From assembly GCA_016868815.1 (NCBI GenBank), contig VGFQ01000001.1:429718-493717 (forward strand): DNA of 64,000 nucleotides, read 5' to 3'. The translations under genes and the position numbers were made by a program. This DNA is from Bacteroidota bacterium (GTDB lineage: Bacteria > Bacteroidota > Bacteroidia > Chitinophagales > Chitinophagaceae). Below the pieces are notes generated by a model, which saw only the letters and a list, made by a program, of their open reading frames with translations, made no database searches and had not been told where the DNA came from. Below are positions 9,896 through 19,053 of this stretch, piece after piece. Every line of letters begins with the position of its first letter. The first letter of the stretch is position 1.

Positions 9896-10659
9896 ATCTG
9901 TGCTATATCTTCTCTGTGTATTTCTACGCCTGTACAGAAACTAATGAGTACACCCATCCCTTTTTTTTGGAACACAAAATAACTCCCGGCAGCGACGGCA
10001 GAGGCCCCAGCCTCAACGGCCATTCGGAAGTCGCCCAGCCCTGAAGCACCTCCGCAAGCTATCAGTGGAATACCAATGCCATGTGACACTTCCTGAATGA
10101 GGGCGAGGTCATACCCTTCCCAGGTGCCGTCTTTGGAGATGGCATTTAGCATGATTTCCCCTGCTCCGCATTCCTCCAGCATGGAGGCCCATTGAATTGG
10201 AGTCATACCATGTTCCTGTGTGCCGGAGCAGCCGAAAACTCTTGAACGCCCGAGCCAGTTATTTCGGACATCAATGGAGGCTACAACGGACTGTGAGCCG
10301 AAGATATTTGCTATCTGACGAATGAGGGTCTTGTCACGAAACAAAATGGTATTGAGTACTACTTTTTCATATCCCGAGTCAAAGACTTTTTTGGCATCGT
10401 CTAAGGTGCGAATCCCACCGCCGTAGGCCATGGGCATGAAAGCCTCTCCTGCAATATCATAGATTTTAGAGAAGTCAGGCTGACGTTTTTGATAAGAGGC
10501 CCGAAAATCCAATACAATCAGCTCATCGGCTTCTTTCTCATTAAAAATTTTTACGGTATTGATCGGATCTCCGATATACCTGGGCTTGGCGAAACGCACT
10601 GTCTTGTACAAACCGCCACTATCGAGCAAGAGGATGGGAATAATCCGTACTCGACCCAT
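9892..10659 (-). CDS. hisF: HisF-like ammonia-dependent partner of an N-acetyl sugar amidotransferase
   Basis: The ATG at 10659 (MGRVRIIPILLLDSGG) gives 255 residues; an upstream TTG in frame would overlap hisH and is unlikely. The sequence has the HisF (beta-alpha)8 layout, including VVASIDVRNNW near 115 and IPLIACGGASGLGDF near 205. The catalytic Asp of true histidine cyclases (IPCLDV..DG) is replaced by IPILLLDSGG, as in O-antigen HisF2 proteins. With HisH and WbpG it is known in Pseudomonas aeruginosa and relatives to convert a sugar N-acetyl group into an acetamidino group, using ammonia from glutamine. It lies one base after the hisH stop and overlaps the dehydrogenase gene by four bases. 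Confidence 0.88.
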   Translation of the reverse strand: MGRVRIIPILLLDSGGLYKTVRFAKPRYIGDPINTVKIFNEKEADELIVLDFRASYQKRQPDFSKIYDIAGEAFMPMAYGGGIRTLDDAKKVFDSGYEKVVLNTILFRDKTLIRQIANIFGSQSVVASIDVRNNWLGRSRVFGCSGTQEHGMTPIQWASMLEECGAGEIMLNAISKDGTWEGYDLALIQEVSHGIGIPLIACGGASGLGDFRMAVEAGASAVAAGSYFVFQKKGMGVLISFCTGVEIHREDIAQI

Positions 10660-10660
10660 A

Positions 10661-11275
10661 TCAGCACTTTGCAAAATTTGAAAGAATCCTCATTCCAAAT
10701 TTATGACTCTTTTCCGGGTGAAACTGCAAACCATAAATATTGCCTTTGCGAAAGGCACAAGTAAATGAGTACCCGTACATAGCCGTGGCTGCAACTTCTT
10801 CAGGCTGCATCACGGAGAAATGGTAGGTATGCACAAAATAGAATCTTGGGCTTGAGGGGAGATCATCCCAAAGTGGATTTCCATCTGCTGTAATTTTTAT
10901 ATCGGACCATCCCATATGGGGTACTTTCCTTCTCCCCAGCCGGGAAGTGTCAAATCCTACAGTGACCGCATCCACCCAGGCAAGACCATCCACATCCCCC
11001 TCTTCACTATGCGTAGTCATCAACTGAGCACCCAGGCAAATACCTAAAATGGGACATTTACGGATCAGGACTGTTTCGTCTAGGACTTCTTTTAAACCGG
11101 ATGCCAGGATGTTCTCCATGCCTCTTCGGAAATGACCGACACCCGGGAGAATGAGGCGGTCTGCTGCAGCAATTACATGCTTATCATTGCTGATACAAGA
11201 GTCGATACCCAGCCGCTTGCACATATTCTGAATGGAAGCTAGATTTCCGAGTCCGTAGTTGACAATAGTAATCAT
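10661..11275 (-). CDS. hisH: HisH-like glutamine amidotransferase for acetamidino-sugar synthesis
   Basis: The 204-residue product is a class I glutaminase. The nucleophile cysteine is in PILGICLGAQLMTTHSEEG near residue 80, and the His/Glu of the triad are in YGLQFHPEKSH near 183. The N-terminus (MITIVNYGLGNLASIQNMC) is classic HisH. It would release ammonia and pass it through the HisF-like protein. The gene sits 8 bases after wbpG and 1 base before hisF. No other histidine genes are near, so a glycan role is much more likely than histidine biosynthesis. Confidence 0.9.
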   Translation of the reverse strand: MITIVNYGLGNLASIQNMCKRLGIDSCISNDKHVIAAADRLILPGVGHFRRGMENILASGLKEVLDETVLIRKCPILGICLGAQLMTTHSEEGDVDGLAWVDAVTVGFDTSRLGRRKVPHMGWSDIKITADGNPLWDDLPSSPRFYFVHTYHFSVMQPEEVAATAMYGYSFTCAFRKGNIYGLQFHPEKSHKFGMRILSNFAKC

Positions 11276-11283
11276 GTACAGGC

Positions 11284-12465
11284 TTATTTCAGGATATCAT
11301 GCCCAGAACTAGTCGGGAAAAAGCACCGATAGGCTTTTTTCAATGGATAAAGTATGGGGTAACGCTCATCCAATGGCTTCTCACAGTCAAACATATAATG
11401 GCTTCTGGGTGGTAAAGACATCAGATGATTAAACTGTTCCTCGGAAAGTGCAAGCTTTTTAAGAACAAACGCCTTATCTTCTGATAAAAGCCGCTCGTCA
11501 TAGATGGGCTTAGAAAGCTCTGCAAGGGCCTCATCCCTCGTCATCTGCCCAGCAAAGATAAGATCACTCAAATGAGGCTTCCGCTTGTCGATATGAAATT
11601 TCGTTGGAAGAATATACCCTTGAAAAAATCGTGTCCATACGCTTTCATAATGTTTCCCTCCATAGTCCCTCCAGCCAAACTCACGCTGCAAAGTCTCTTT
11701 GACTGCATACTTGTCATAATCGACCATATTGAGCAACGATACGCTCTGCACTTTTTTGATAGACTGATATATCCGTTGCATTCTGGGACGAATAAACGGA
11801 TAGGTCTTGAGCATGCCGTCGCCATGAGCCCGATAAATGGCCTTAATGTTTACAGGATCCGTTTTGGGAAAGATCCATGATGGTGGCATGGTACTCTCTG
11901 TTTGAACATTGGTTCCACTTAGAATATAGGGTATATTGAATTGCTTTGCCAGACGATACAGGACAGCGATGATGGCATGATCTGTGATAGCCTCTATATC
12001 GACGACAGAAGCCCGCAAGTAGGCCAGTTGAAGGCTTCTGAATTCCCGCCAATCAACAACATACGTATTCAGATCAAAGCCTAGACGTCGAATGATGTGC
12101 TCGATGTTCATCACGGCCAACTCAGAATTCCAGCCATTATCGAAGTGCACTGCCAAAGGGCGAAGTCCATAGTTATGGGCTAAATATGCCAGGTAACTAC
12201 TATCGACGCCTCCACTGAGGCCCATAATACAATCATACTTTCGACCTCTGCCCGAGGTCCGTATGGTCTCCACAAACTTTACCAGCATTCTGGCTGCTTG
12301 ATCTCCACGAGGGACACTGGAAGCCTCCTTTTCCCGATACTGTTGGAAATAATGGCAGACACCACTCTCATCGAATCGGATATCTGGATCTGCAATGTTA
12401 TCCATTACAGAAAGAATACATCGTTGGTAGCGTGTGTCTGTGGATGATATAATAGGATGGCTCAT
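11284..12465 (-). CDS. wbpG: N-acetyl sugar amidotransferase, WbpG family (copy 1, hisHF-linked)
   Basis: The 393-residue protein has a PP-loop ATP-binding motif, CIMGLSGGVDSSYLAYLA near residues 80-97, and a C-terminal region typical of WbpG/PseA-type amidotransferases (FGWRDYGGKHYESVWTRFFQGY). In the family ATP activates the N-acetyl carbonyl and ammonia from HisH/HisF gives an acetamidino group. It is the first gene of a wbpG-hisH-hisF run. The N-terminal cysteine knuckle is degraded: where copy 2 (20268) has C-x2-C and C-x2-C, this one has C16-x2-S19 and C37-x2-F40. It starts with ATG at 12465, about 115 bases downstream of a TATCTTTG promoter-like box. Confidence 0.87.
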   Translation of the reverse strand: MSHPIISSTDTRYQRCILSVMDNIADPDIRFDESGVCHYFQQYREKEASSVPRGDQAARMLVKFVETIRTSGRGRKYDCIMGLSGGVDSSYLAYLAHNYGLRPLAVHFDNGWNSELAVMNIEHIIRRLGFDLNTYVVDWREFRSLQLAYLRASVVDIEAITDHAIIAVLYRLAKQFNIPYILSGTNVQTESTMPPSWIFPKTDPVNIKAIYRAHGDGMLKTYPFIRPRMQRIYQSIKKVQSVSLLNMVDYDKYAVKETLQREFGWRDYGGKHYESVWTRFFQGYILPTKFHIDKRKPHLSDLIFAGQMTRDEALAELSKPIYDERLLSEDKAFVLKKLALSEEQFNHLMSLPPRSHYMFDCEKPLDERYPILYPLKKAYRCFFPTSSGHDILK

Positions 12466-12581
12466 GAAGGACGACTTTTTACCAGTAAATCGGTATACCT
12501 AAAAATCTAAAAAATGTGTAAGGTCTTGCCGATTTGATTCGAGGATTTTTAGATACAGCCCTTCTGCTTGGCCTCATATTT

Positions 12582-12589
12582 CAAAGATA
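12582..12589 (-). promoter_or_regulatory. Candidate -7 promoter element for wbpG-hisH-hisF
   Basis: The minus strand reads TATCTTTG, an exact match to the Bacteroidota -7 consensus TAnnTTTG, in the 139-base gap between a GT2 gene and wbpG copy 1. No clear TTTG -33 box was found. The predicted leader of about 110 bases contains a 9-base inverted repeat, 12499-12507 (CTAAAAATC) against 12544-12552 (GATTTTTAG), separated by 36 bases. Confidence 0.4.
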
Positions 12590-12604
12590 TAATCCTAGGA
12601 TCAA

Positions 12605-13588
12605 TCACCATTGCTTTCTTTTCAATGGAATAGGGGGCATCGCCACCCACTCTTTATAGAGAGATTCCATGGCATTTCCCCCAATTAAAATAGATTTACG
12701 AAACAATTCCCAGGCCTCAAAGGCAGCTTTCTCCCTTTGAATATTGTATGTGAACCAGTACCAACGGCGATTGAACGGTACTTGTCTGTTGAGAGCGACG
12801 TGGCGGAGCAGTCGCAAATACCCTTTCCAAGTCAAAGGCTTTATGGTTTCCAGATATCCGAAATGTAGATGTCGAAAATAAAGAGTCGACAATAAACGTC
12901 GCATCATTTGTTTCCTGTCTTCTAGATGATGATGGCAGACTGTTGCAGAAGGTCTGTACAGGAGAGTTGCTCCTTTTCGTAAAGCATCTGATGCCCATAA
13001 CATGTCTTCACCAAAACTTACATCCCGGAAAGGCGCCTCCTGTAAAGCTGTTCGCCTGTACATCGCAACGACATTGTCCCAACCACACATTTGCTGCTTT
13101 TCTGTCGGTGTACATGCATCAAAATCATGACTTGCTGTCAATTGATATCGTTGATCAATAGGCAGATCAATTGGCCGATGCCAAAGCATAGGATTACTGT
13201 ACTCATTACGGCAAACGATCTGCGACCCACACACTCCCCATACTGTTGAATCAGAGAATCCATCTGCCATTTGACACAGTAATTGACTGGAGTGCGCTTT
13301 TGCATCCTGTACGGTGTAAAATATGAGATCCGCATCTGAATGCTTCCAACCTATATTCCGGGTAAGTCCATGGTTGAACTGAGAAGAATCGATACGAATA
13401 ATGTCTACCATTGGTACTGTTCTCAAGTACTCACAGGTTCCGTCATTTGATCCTGAATCGATGGCGATGATTCGCCTGGGCGCCAGAGACTGAGCTAAGA
13501 GTCCCTGAATGCACTCTTGTATTTCAGGTAAGCCGTTCTTAACAGGTATAACGACATCAATGATAGGCTCTCCACTTTTGGCACTCAT
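12605..13588 (-). CDS. Glycosyltransferase family 2, rhamnosyltransferase-like
   Basis: The 327-residue protein begins with a GT-A nucleotide-binding domain (IDVVIPVKNG near 10-19, AIDSGSNDGTCEYL near 41-54). The usual DxD region appears as FYTVQDAKA near 93. A second acidic site, SFGEDMLWASDALRKG near 190, matches the ED motif of GT2 enzymes. It has no membrane segment. It would add one sugar to the growing lipid-linked repeat on the cytoplasmic face. It is preceded by a 104-base AT-rich gap and followed by the gap holding the wbpG promoter candidate. Confidence 0.83.
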   Translation of the reverse strand: MSAKSGEPIIDVVIPVKNGLPEIQECIQGLLAQSLAPRRIIAIDSGSNDGTCEYLRTVPMVDIIRIDSSQFNHGLTRNIGWKHSDADLIFYTVQDAKAHSSQLLCQMADGFSDSTVWGVCGSQIVCRNEYSNPMLWHRPIDLPIDQRYQLTASHDFDACTPTEKQQMCGWDNVVAMYRRTALQEAPFRDVSFGEDMLWASDALRKGATLLYRPSATVCHHHLEDRKQMMRRLLSTLYFRHLHFGYLETIKPLTWKGYLRLLRHVALNRQVPFNRRWYWFTYNIQREKAAFEAWELFRKSILIGGNAMESLYKEWVAMPPIPLKRKQW

Positions 13589-13692
13589 GGATTGTCAGTC
13601 CTTAAGAAAATATAGGTATTTTTGGAGCCTTCCAGAATATACTGCAGCTATTTATCGGCTTAGGAGTTGACTCCGGATTTTCTCCAAAAACT

Positions 13693-14718
13693 TTATCGTA
13701 CAGTGGATAGATAAGGTACAGTCCCAATTCGGGATATCCTTGGTGGAACGAAATACGTGATACGTTCGGTTAATAATCTTTTTAACGACTGGATTTTATA
13801 GAGCCGGTATCGCTGCATGAATGAGTACGTCCGAAAAGCCCTTCGCTCCTGGGTATCGAACAGATGCCAGAATGATTCTAAATGAAGAAGTCGATCAGAA
13901 AGAATCAACTGCCGGCCATTGGCAGCACTGAAAAAGATGTCGGTGAACATGTGACGTAATGCATCTTTATACCGATCCTTAAGTTGTAATTCGATCATCT
14001 TTTCCATGGTACTGGCCATGATCCAAATGCGGCTTTCAATTTTTTCAGGGGAATGGAATCCAGTTCGAGATATGCTCACATAGCTGACCCTTAGGTAAAT
14101 GTCTGGATGCATATCCATACACTTGACATACGTCATACCCATCAGCAGAATACGCACGTGTAATTCTACATCTTGCCATAACTTTAGCTGCTCTCCCCAA
14201 AGGCCCGTCTTCATGAAGCTTTCCCTTTTCCAAAATGTGCCTGTACCCTGGCAAATGGAATCTCCGGATAGGAATCGCTCCAGATCATCTTCGTCTGTGT
14301 TGATATTCCAATAAACATTCATATCATCCACCTTCATCCGAAACATCAGCATCGGAAAAATCAAAAAGTCTTTGTCAGGATGCTGCATGGCAGCTTGAAC
14401 GCGCTGCTCTAGGCAGCTAGGCGCGAGAATATCATCCGTATCAAGGAACAGAAGATAATCACCCCTACAAGATAAAACGCCTATGTTCCTGCAACAACAG
14501 GCCCCCTTCGGTTCTCTATCCCGCTTAAGCAAGTGGATACGAGGATCTTCCTTCGCAATTGCCTGTAATATCTCCCAGCTATTATCAGTGCTGCCATCAT
14601 CAACAATCATCCACTCCCAATGAGGATATGACTGGCCAAGGATACTGTCTGCTGTCTCTCGGACAACATCTGCCCGATTATACGATGGCGTAATGATGGA
14701 GACAAGAGGTGAATTCAT
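13693..14718 (-). CDS. Glycosyltransferase family 2
   Basis: The start is the ATG at 14718 (MNSPLVSIITPSYNRAD), giving 341 residues; the longer frame begins with TTG and adds eight residues with no support. Motifs are VSIITPSYNRA at the N-terminus, WEWMIVDDGSTDNSWEIL near 42-59, and the metal-binding DxD as LLFLDTDDIL near 93. The C-terminal third is rich in basic and aromatic residues and may contact the acceptor lipid or membrane. It follows the acetyltransferase gene by 54 bases and probably shares its transcript. Confidence 0.85.
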   Translation of the reverse strand: MNSPLVSIITPSYNRADVVRETADSILGQSYPHWEWMIVDDGSTDNSWEILQAIAKEDPRIHLLKRDREPKGACCCRNIGVLSCRGDYLLFLDTDDILAPSCLEQRVQAAMQHPDKDFLIFPMLMFRMKVDDMNVYWNINTDEDDLERFLSGDSICQGTGTFWKRESFMKTGLWGEQLKLWQDVELHVRILLMGMTYVKCMDMHPDIYLRVSYVSISRTGFHSPEKIESRIWIMASTMEKMIELQLKDRYKDALRHMFTDIFFSAANGRQLILSDRLLHLESFWHLFDTQERRAFRTYSFMQRYRLYKIQSLKRLLTERITYFVPPRISRIGTVPYLSTVR

Positions 14719-14772
14719 ACATCCTTGATGATGAATAAACAAAACAAAAGATCTGAGGAAAGATCATAGTGA

Positions 14773-15429
14773 TCAGACACGAAGGTTTTTCTTGCGGTAT
14801 TGCTCAAAATTCTTCCTTCTAATAAAGCCTATATATTCAGGGTAGGACTTATATCGCTTGCATTTTGTAGGATCAAGCTGCCGAATGACCTTTGCCGGAT
14901 TGCCAGCGATCACACAATACCCTTCTGGAAACGACTTGGTAACGATGGCCCCGGCTCCTACAATCGTAAAATCTCCTAGGACCACACCCGGGAGGATGAC
15001 TGCATTCATGCCGATCCAACAATAACTGCCAATGCTGACATCTTCGACATGATGCTTAGAGTTATCATATTCATCATGATTGGAAGATACAATGCCGACA
15101 TTCTGTGCAATCTGTGTATAGTCGCCAATCGTTATCTTCCCAATACCTTGTATGTAGCATCCTGGAGAATAGCCTGGGCTTGTGTGGGCGCCAATGAGAA
15201 TATTCTGATACCCATTGACCCGACTGGAAGAGTGTACCGGCCAATAGACGCCATGATTTCTTCCTATGACAAAATGCTCCCACCATAAGCGAAAGGTAAT
15301 GGGTACTTGCGTTTCCTCTGTCTCACGTATGAAACGAAAATAAGGGATGAGGGAGATCCCTTTTGTAAAAATCACTATGATAATTCTTTTGACATATCGC
15401 CATGCTCTGAAACCATGATCAGTGAACAT
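14773..15429 (-). CDS. Hexapeptide-repeat O-acetyltransferase (CatB/WcaF/Vat-like)
   Basis: The 218-residue protein has left-handed beta-helix repeats from about residue 75 to 175: [65 protein letters not shown]. The catalytic-type histidine is in the SSNHDEYD loop near 115. It ends with the usual [10 protein letters not shown]. The family transfers acetyl from acetyl-CoA to a sugar hydroxyl, so it probably decorates the exported glycan or a nucleotide sugar. It lies among glycosyltransferase genes. A 228-base AT-rich gap (15430-15657), in which no gene was seen, separates it from the GT2 gene upstream. Confidence 0.82.
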   Translation of the reverse strand: MFTDHGFRAWRYVKRIIIVIFTKGISLIPYFRFIRETEETQVPITFRLWWEHFVIGRNHGVYWPVHSSSRVNGYQNILIGAHTSPGYSPGCYIQGIGKITIGDYTQIAQNVGIVSSNHDEYDNSKHHVEDVSIGSYCWIGMNAVILPGVVLGDFTIVGAGAIVTKSFPEGYCVIAGNPAKVIRQLDPTKCKRYKSYPEYIGFIRRKNFEQYRKKNLRV

Positions 15430-15657
15430 CTTGAATGATTTTTCCTTTAAAATACAGATTTACATGATGTTACATACACATATAATGATTTAACCAACCA
15501 AAGGGTTTGATAAACCAATATAGATGAGTCATCAGTTCATGATTCCAGGCAGTTCTGTTCAAGGTGATTTTCAGTGGTTAGATAGAATTCTATGAGACCT
15601 AGCACATAGATAGAGACATTATGCAGACGAAGGTTTAATGATATAAAAAAATTAATG

Positions 15658-16563
15658 CTACTTAATCCCTCCTCGGTGAAAGAAGCTATGGGATAAATGA
15701 CTCCAAAAATCCCTTGCAAAGATAATGCTGGGGATGCGACAAAATCCTTTCCAAGAAAGGGATTGGACACGGTTGGCATCGCCTGCCATTCGAGCCTGCA
15801 GCATTTCGCGAAGATACCATGTCTTCAGGATTTGTTTGGCTTCAGATGGTGTCAGGTTCTCCTTGCTGGTACCCAGGCGTCTTTGAAAGGCATTATACCT
15901 GGCAAGTAAACTGTACTGGGCCGCTAACATACCGTTGCTGAATTGGGAAATTCCTTTGATGTTTGTTCGGTATAAGTAGAGCGGTTCTTCGACGTAAACT
16001 AGCTTGCCTACCTCATCCAGTTTAAGGTATATGTCGTGGTCCAGGGCCCTCCGAAAAAAGGGGTCAAAGCCTTCCGTCTGATCATAGCACACTCTTTTGA
16101 AAACAGCAAAACTGCCGATACACATGTTCCTGATCAGTGCTTCGCCTGGCAATAAAGGTCGATAATGACGGTAGATTTCTACTATCTGAAGGGATTCGTC
16201 GCATCGATAGCAGGCACTGTTTGCCATACTCGCAGACGGATTTGCCAAATGAACCTGCACCATTCGTTCTAATGCCTGTGGAGCAAGCGCATCATCAGCA
16301 CCAAGCATGCCAATGAGTTCTCCCTTGGAATATTCAGTAGCCGTACGAAAGGCACTGGCTGCGCCTAAGTGTTTGGAATGTCTTTTAAAGATTATTCTTT
16401 GATCGCTCAGAAAACACTCCAGCCAGGGCAAAGGGTCTTCTCTGGAATGGTCGTCGACAATGATCAGTTCCCAATCAGTATAGGTCTGGGCTTGCATACT
16501 TCTGACCAGATCTGGCAAGTAACTGGCATTTTCGTAATGCGCAACGATCACTGAAAAAAGCAT
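15658..16563 (-). CDS. Glycosyltransferase family 2
   Basis: The protein has 301 residues. It starts MLFSVIVAHYENASYLPDLV, followed by WELIIVDDHSRED near 35 and a DxD site as ELIGMLGADDALAP near 82. The RRALDHDIYLKLDEVG region near 185 supplies the second acidic patch. These are standard GT-A family 2 features. Donor and acceptor cannot be told. It follows the GT4 gene by 23 bases and precedes the 228-base AT-rich gap, so it may end a transcriptional segment, though no GC-rich terminator hairpin is visible. Confidence 0.84.
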   Translation of the reverse strand: MLFSVIVAHYENASYLPDLVRSMQAQTYTDWELIIVDDHSREDPLPWLECFLSDQRIIFKRHSKHLGAASAFRTATEYSKGELIGMLGADDALAPQALERMVQVHLANPSASMANSACYRCDESLQIVEIYRHYRPLLPGEALIRNMCIGSFAVFKRVCYDQTEGFDPFFRRALDHDIYLKLDEVGKLVYVEEPLYLYRTNIKGISQFSNGMLAAQYSLLARYNAFQRRLGTSKENLTPSEAKQILKTWYLREMLQARMAGDANRVQSLSWKGFCRIPSIIFARDFWSHLSHSFFHRGGIK

Positions 16564-16586
16564 GCTTAGGTGCGTGATAATCCAGG

Positions 16587-17855
16587 CTATTGTCCGATTA
16601 TTTCTCTGTATGTTATCATCAGTGCTTCAGAAATAGGCTGTGCACCATATCGATCAAGGACGGCTTGCCGGATGCGCTGAGGGTCAAAACTCCAATCGCC
16701 ACTTGCCATAAACAGCATAGCCTCGCATAGGGCATCTATATCAGCGGAAGGGATCAACATCCCATTGCTTTCGTTGATGATTTCTTCTGGTCCGCCACAT
16801 ATACTTGCAATGACAGGCCTTCCACAAGAGAGTGCTTCAATCAATACGACCCCAAAAGTCTCGACTAGACTGGGCAATACAAACACATGGCATTGTTGCA
16901 TTTTTTCCATGACAGCCTTTCGGTTAAGCCGTCCGGTAAAAACGATCCATTCAGCCAAGCCAAGCTGATTTACTAATGTACGAAGCTCATGGTCAAGGTC
17001 TCCTTCCCCTGCAATGACAAGTCTTGCCTTACCGGACTGACCGAATGCACGGGAAAATGCATGTATGAGGTAGACATGCCCTTTTTTGGCTGTCAATTCA
17101 GCCACATTTAGAAAAACAAAAGGGCCCCCAGTAGGAGCCTCTACCAGCAACTCTTCTTCAAAGACCGGATCCAGCAGATTAGGAAGGACCTTCGCATCGG
17201 AAGCAAGAAGGTGAGCAGATCTAAGCTTCTCACCTAGAGATGCAGAGACAACCATATTGACAGCTGCATGAGCGTATACATCCCGCAGCAGTGGAAAGCA
17301 TTTCTCAGGAACTAACCCACGAGCATAAAATGTACTGTGTTCGGTAATACAGACTGGAATGCCCTCTTCTATAGAGATCGCATAGGCTGCTGTCCCAGCC
17401 AACCAAGCATTATGAGCGTGAAGGATATCGGGTCTTCCCCATATTCCTGCCAAAAGCTTAAAACTTTTCTTGACAGAAGCTTCAAAATAAGCCAATGACT
17501 CTTTTGGATCAATATCGCTCCAGCATGGCATCCGCATACGTAAAACAGCCATGCCATGGATGGTCTCAAGTTTCCAATCCATCTGGGCAAACAGACGGGA
17601 AAGAATCAATCTTGAAATAGCATAAATACCTTTTCCTCTGACCGGATTGTAATAGGTCTTAAGCCCCAGTAAATGACGTCCTAAACTGATCAGTAACGGC
17701 TTGACTGCAATCGATGGACAAACCGAGACAATTGCGATATCTAAGCCCCTCTGCTGTAAGGCAAGTGCCTGATGAAATTGAAAAATTCCTGACAATGGTG
17801 CATGTGTGGGAACTAGTTCCTCCGGTGGAATAATCAATACCTTCATGGCAGGCAT
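16587..17855 (-). CDS. Glycosyltransferase family 4
   Basis: The 422-residue protein is a typical GT-B retaining enzyme. The N-terminal domain has MKVLIIPPEELVPTH and an acceptor-side PDILHAHNAWLAG near 130. The C-terminal domain has LNVAELTAKKGHVYLIHAF near 235 and the E-x7-E site in LPSLVETFGVVLIEALSCG near 320. ATG at 17855 or 17846 are both possible starts; the second begins directly on the first beta strand. It follows an unidentified GT-like gene by 39 bases and precedes a GT2 gene by 23, inside the same minus-strand run. Confidence 0.87.
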   Translation of the reverse strand: MPAMKVLIIPPEELVPTHAPLSGIFQFHQALALQQRGLDIAIVSVCPSIAVKPLLISLGRHLLGLKTYYNPVRGKGIYAISRLILSRLFAQMDWKLETIHGMAVLRMRMPCWSDIDPKESLAYFEASVKKSFKLLAGIWGRPDILHAHNAWLAGTAAYAISIEEGIPVCITEHSTFYARGLVPEKCFPLLRDVYAHAAVNMVVSASLGEKLRSAHLLASDAKVLPNLLDPVFEEELLVEAPTGGPFVFLNVAELTAKKGHVYLIHAFSRAFGQSGKARLVIAGEGDLDHELRTLVNQLGLAEWIVFTGRLNRKAVMEKMQQCHVFVLPSLVETFGVVLIEALSCGRPVIASICGGPEEIINESNGMLIPSADIDALCEAMLFMASGDWSFDPQRIRQAVLDRYGAQPISEALMITYREIIGQ

Positions 17856-17894
17856 GCACGGATTTGGAACAGATGTCGCCAGCTCGGCCTGACG

Positions 17895-19052
17895 TTATTG
17901 GGTGAGAAGACCTGCCTCCAAGTACGGCAAAGACATTTCTTCAGCATTAAAGTACAGGCGAAGTTGTTTTTCTATGGCAGCTTCCTTGAAAATTCTTGGA
18001 ACAACCGCTGCAGGATCCACAAATTGGGAATAATAATCCAGGACCGATTCACGCATCTTTGTCACCTGCTCTACGGAGAACTGTAACGCCTGTCTTACAG
18101 CGCTCAGCATGCTTCCCGGATCCGAGAATACAATACAATGCACATTTGGGAGTAGCGCGGGGCGTAGTTGGTTATGATACTGCAACATAGGGATAGTACC
18201 AACACCCAAAGCCTCTATGAGGTTATGTGCATGGGGCATACAATATCCTGGCGTAGCAATAAAAAAATCAAAACTGGAGAGTACTTCTATCCACCTTTCA
18301 ATAGGGATCCAAACCTTTCGGCTATCCAGCAGACAAAGCATAGCTGTCGCCTCCTCCTGACCCAACCAATGGAGCAAGTCTTCGAAACTAGTTGGCTCAT
18401 ATGCAGCAATATCTGAGGTATGGAGCATTTCAAAAATACTACTTCTGTCAATGAGACCGAAAAAATCATGCACCATTCCTTTATCAGAAGGAAGGTTTGG
18501 TTCGCCGTACATAAAGATGCGACGCCTATTCCTTTTTTGATCTTTGATGGCCGATTGAGAAAATGTTGGTCCCAAGAGTGGATGTACAAAATAGGGCAGA
18601 TAAAAGCACCTGGATGGGTGCTTCATCTGCCCAAAGAAATTAAGGTCCACTAAGAATTGAAGGGAGACAGGAAATGTCGGCAACACTTTTGTTTCGGTAG
18701 CCAGTCTCATCCAGGGGAAAGATTGACCGATCGAAGCCATAGATTCCCTCCACAGGATTGCGCCGGGTAGAGAAAGAACCCCTCTATCGTATCGTCTAAG
18801 CCGAAATAGAAATCCAAGGCTTTGATAAAAAACAATCCTATAACCGGCCAAAGAGAAATAATTCAATAACTGAAAGCCATATCGTCCATGATTGAAAACA
18901 GATAGCGTCACAATCAGATACAGATGGGTGGCTTTTTTATCAAATGTTTTCCAGCGCAGCCTCCCTATTCCAATCAAGTTCAGGATAAACCATCTGGAAT
19001 CATGGGCGATCGTTTGCAAAAAAGTCAGCCAAGCCATAGTGAAGCCAGACAT
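17895..19052 (-). CDS. Unrecognised glycan-locus protein, possibly exostosin-like (GT47-type) glycosyltransferase
   Basis: The 385-residue protein has no motif that places it firmly. It is mainly soluble with several aromatic-rich stretches in the first 130 residues. A C-terminal part from about 270 to 330 (ATPGYCMPHAHNLIEALGVG, then TIPMLQYHNQLRPALLPNV) looks like the nucleotide-sugar domain of exostosin-like or other GT-B enzymes, where a HN..EAL..G pattern precedes a region contacting the donor. Its start lies two bases after the stop of a GT4 gene and its end is 39 bases before another GT4. The context makes a glycosyltransferase role likely; this is inference. Confidence 0.5.
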   Translation of the reverse strand: MSGFTMAWLTFLQTIAHDSRWFILNLIGIGRLRWKTFDKKATHLYLIVTLSVFNHGRYGFQLLNYFSLAGYRIVFYQSLGFLFRLRRYDRGVLSLPGAILWRESMASIGQSFPWMRLATETKVLPTFPVSLQFLVDLNFFGQMKHPSRCFYLPYFVHPLLGPTFSQSAIKDQKRNRRRIFMYGEPNLPSDKGMVHDFFGLIDRSSIFEMLHTSDIAAYEPTSFEDLLHWLGQEEATAMLCLLDSRKVWIPIERWIEVLSSFDFFIATPGYCMPHAHNLIEALGVGTIPMLQYHNQLRPALLPNVHCIVFSDPGSMLSAVRQALQFSVEQVTKMRESVLDYYSQFVDPAAVVPRIFKEAAIEKQLRLYFNAEEMSLPYLEAGLLTQ

Positions 19053-19053
19053 C

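Noticed and set aside
9892..11275. hisH and hisF read as part of a histidine operon
   Set aside because: No other histidine genes are near, wbpG is directly upstream, and the HisF cyclase aspartate is missing.
15537..15779. 80-residue minus-strand frame near the acetyltransferase
   Set aside because: It overlaps the C-terminal end of the GT2 gene out of frame and shows no family features.
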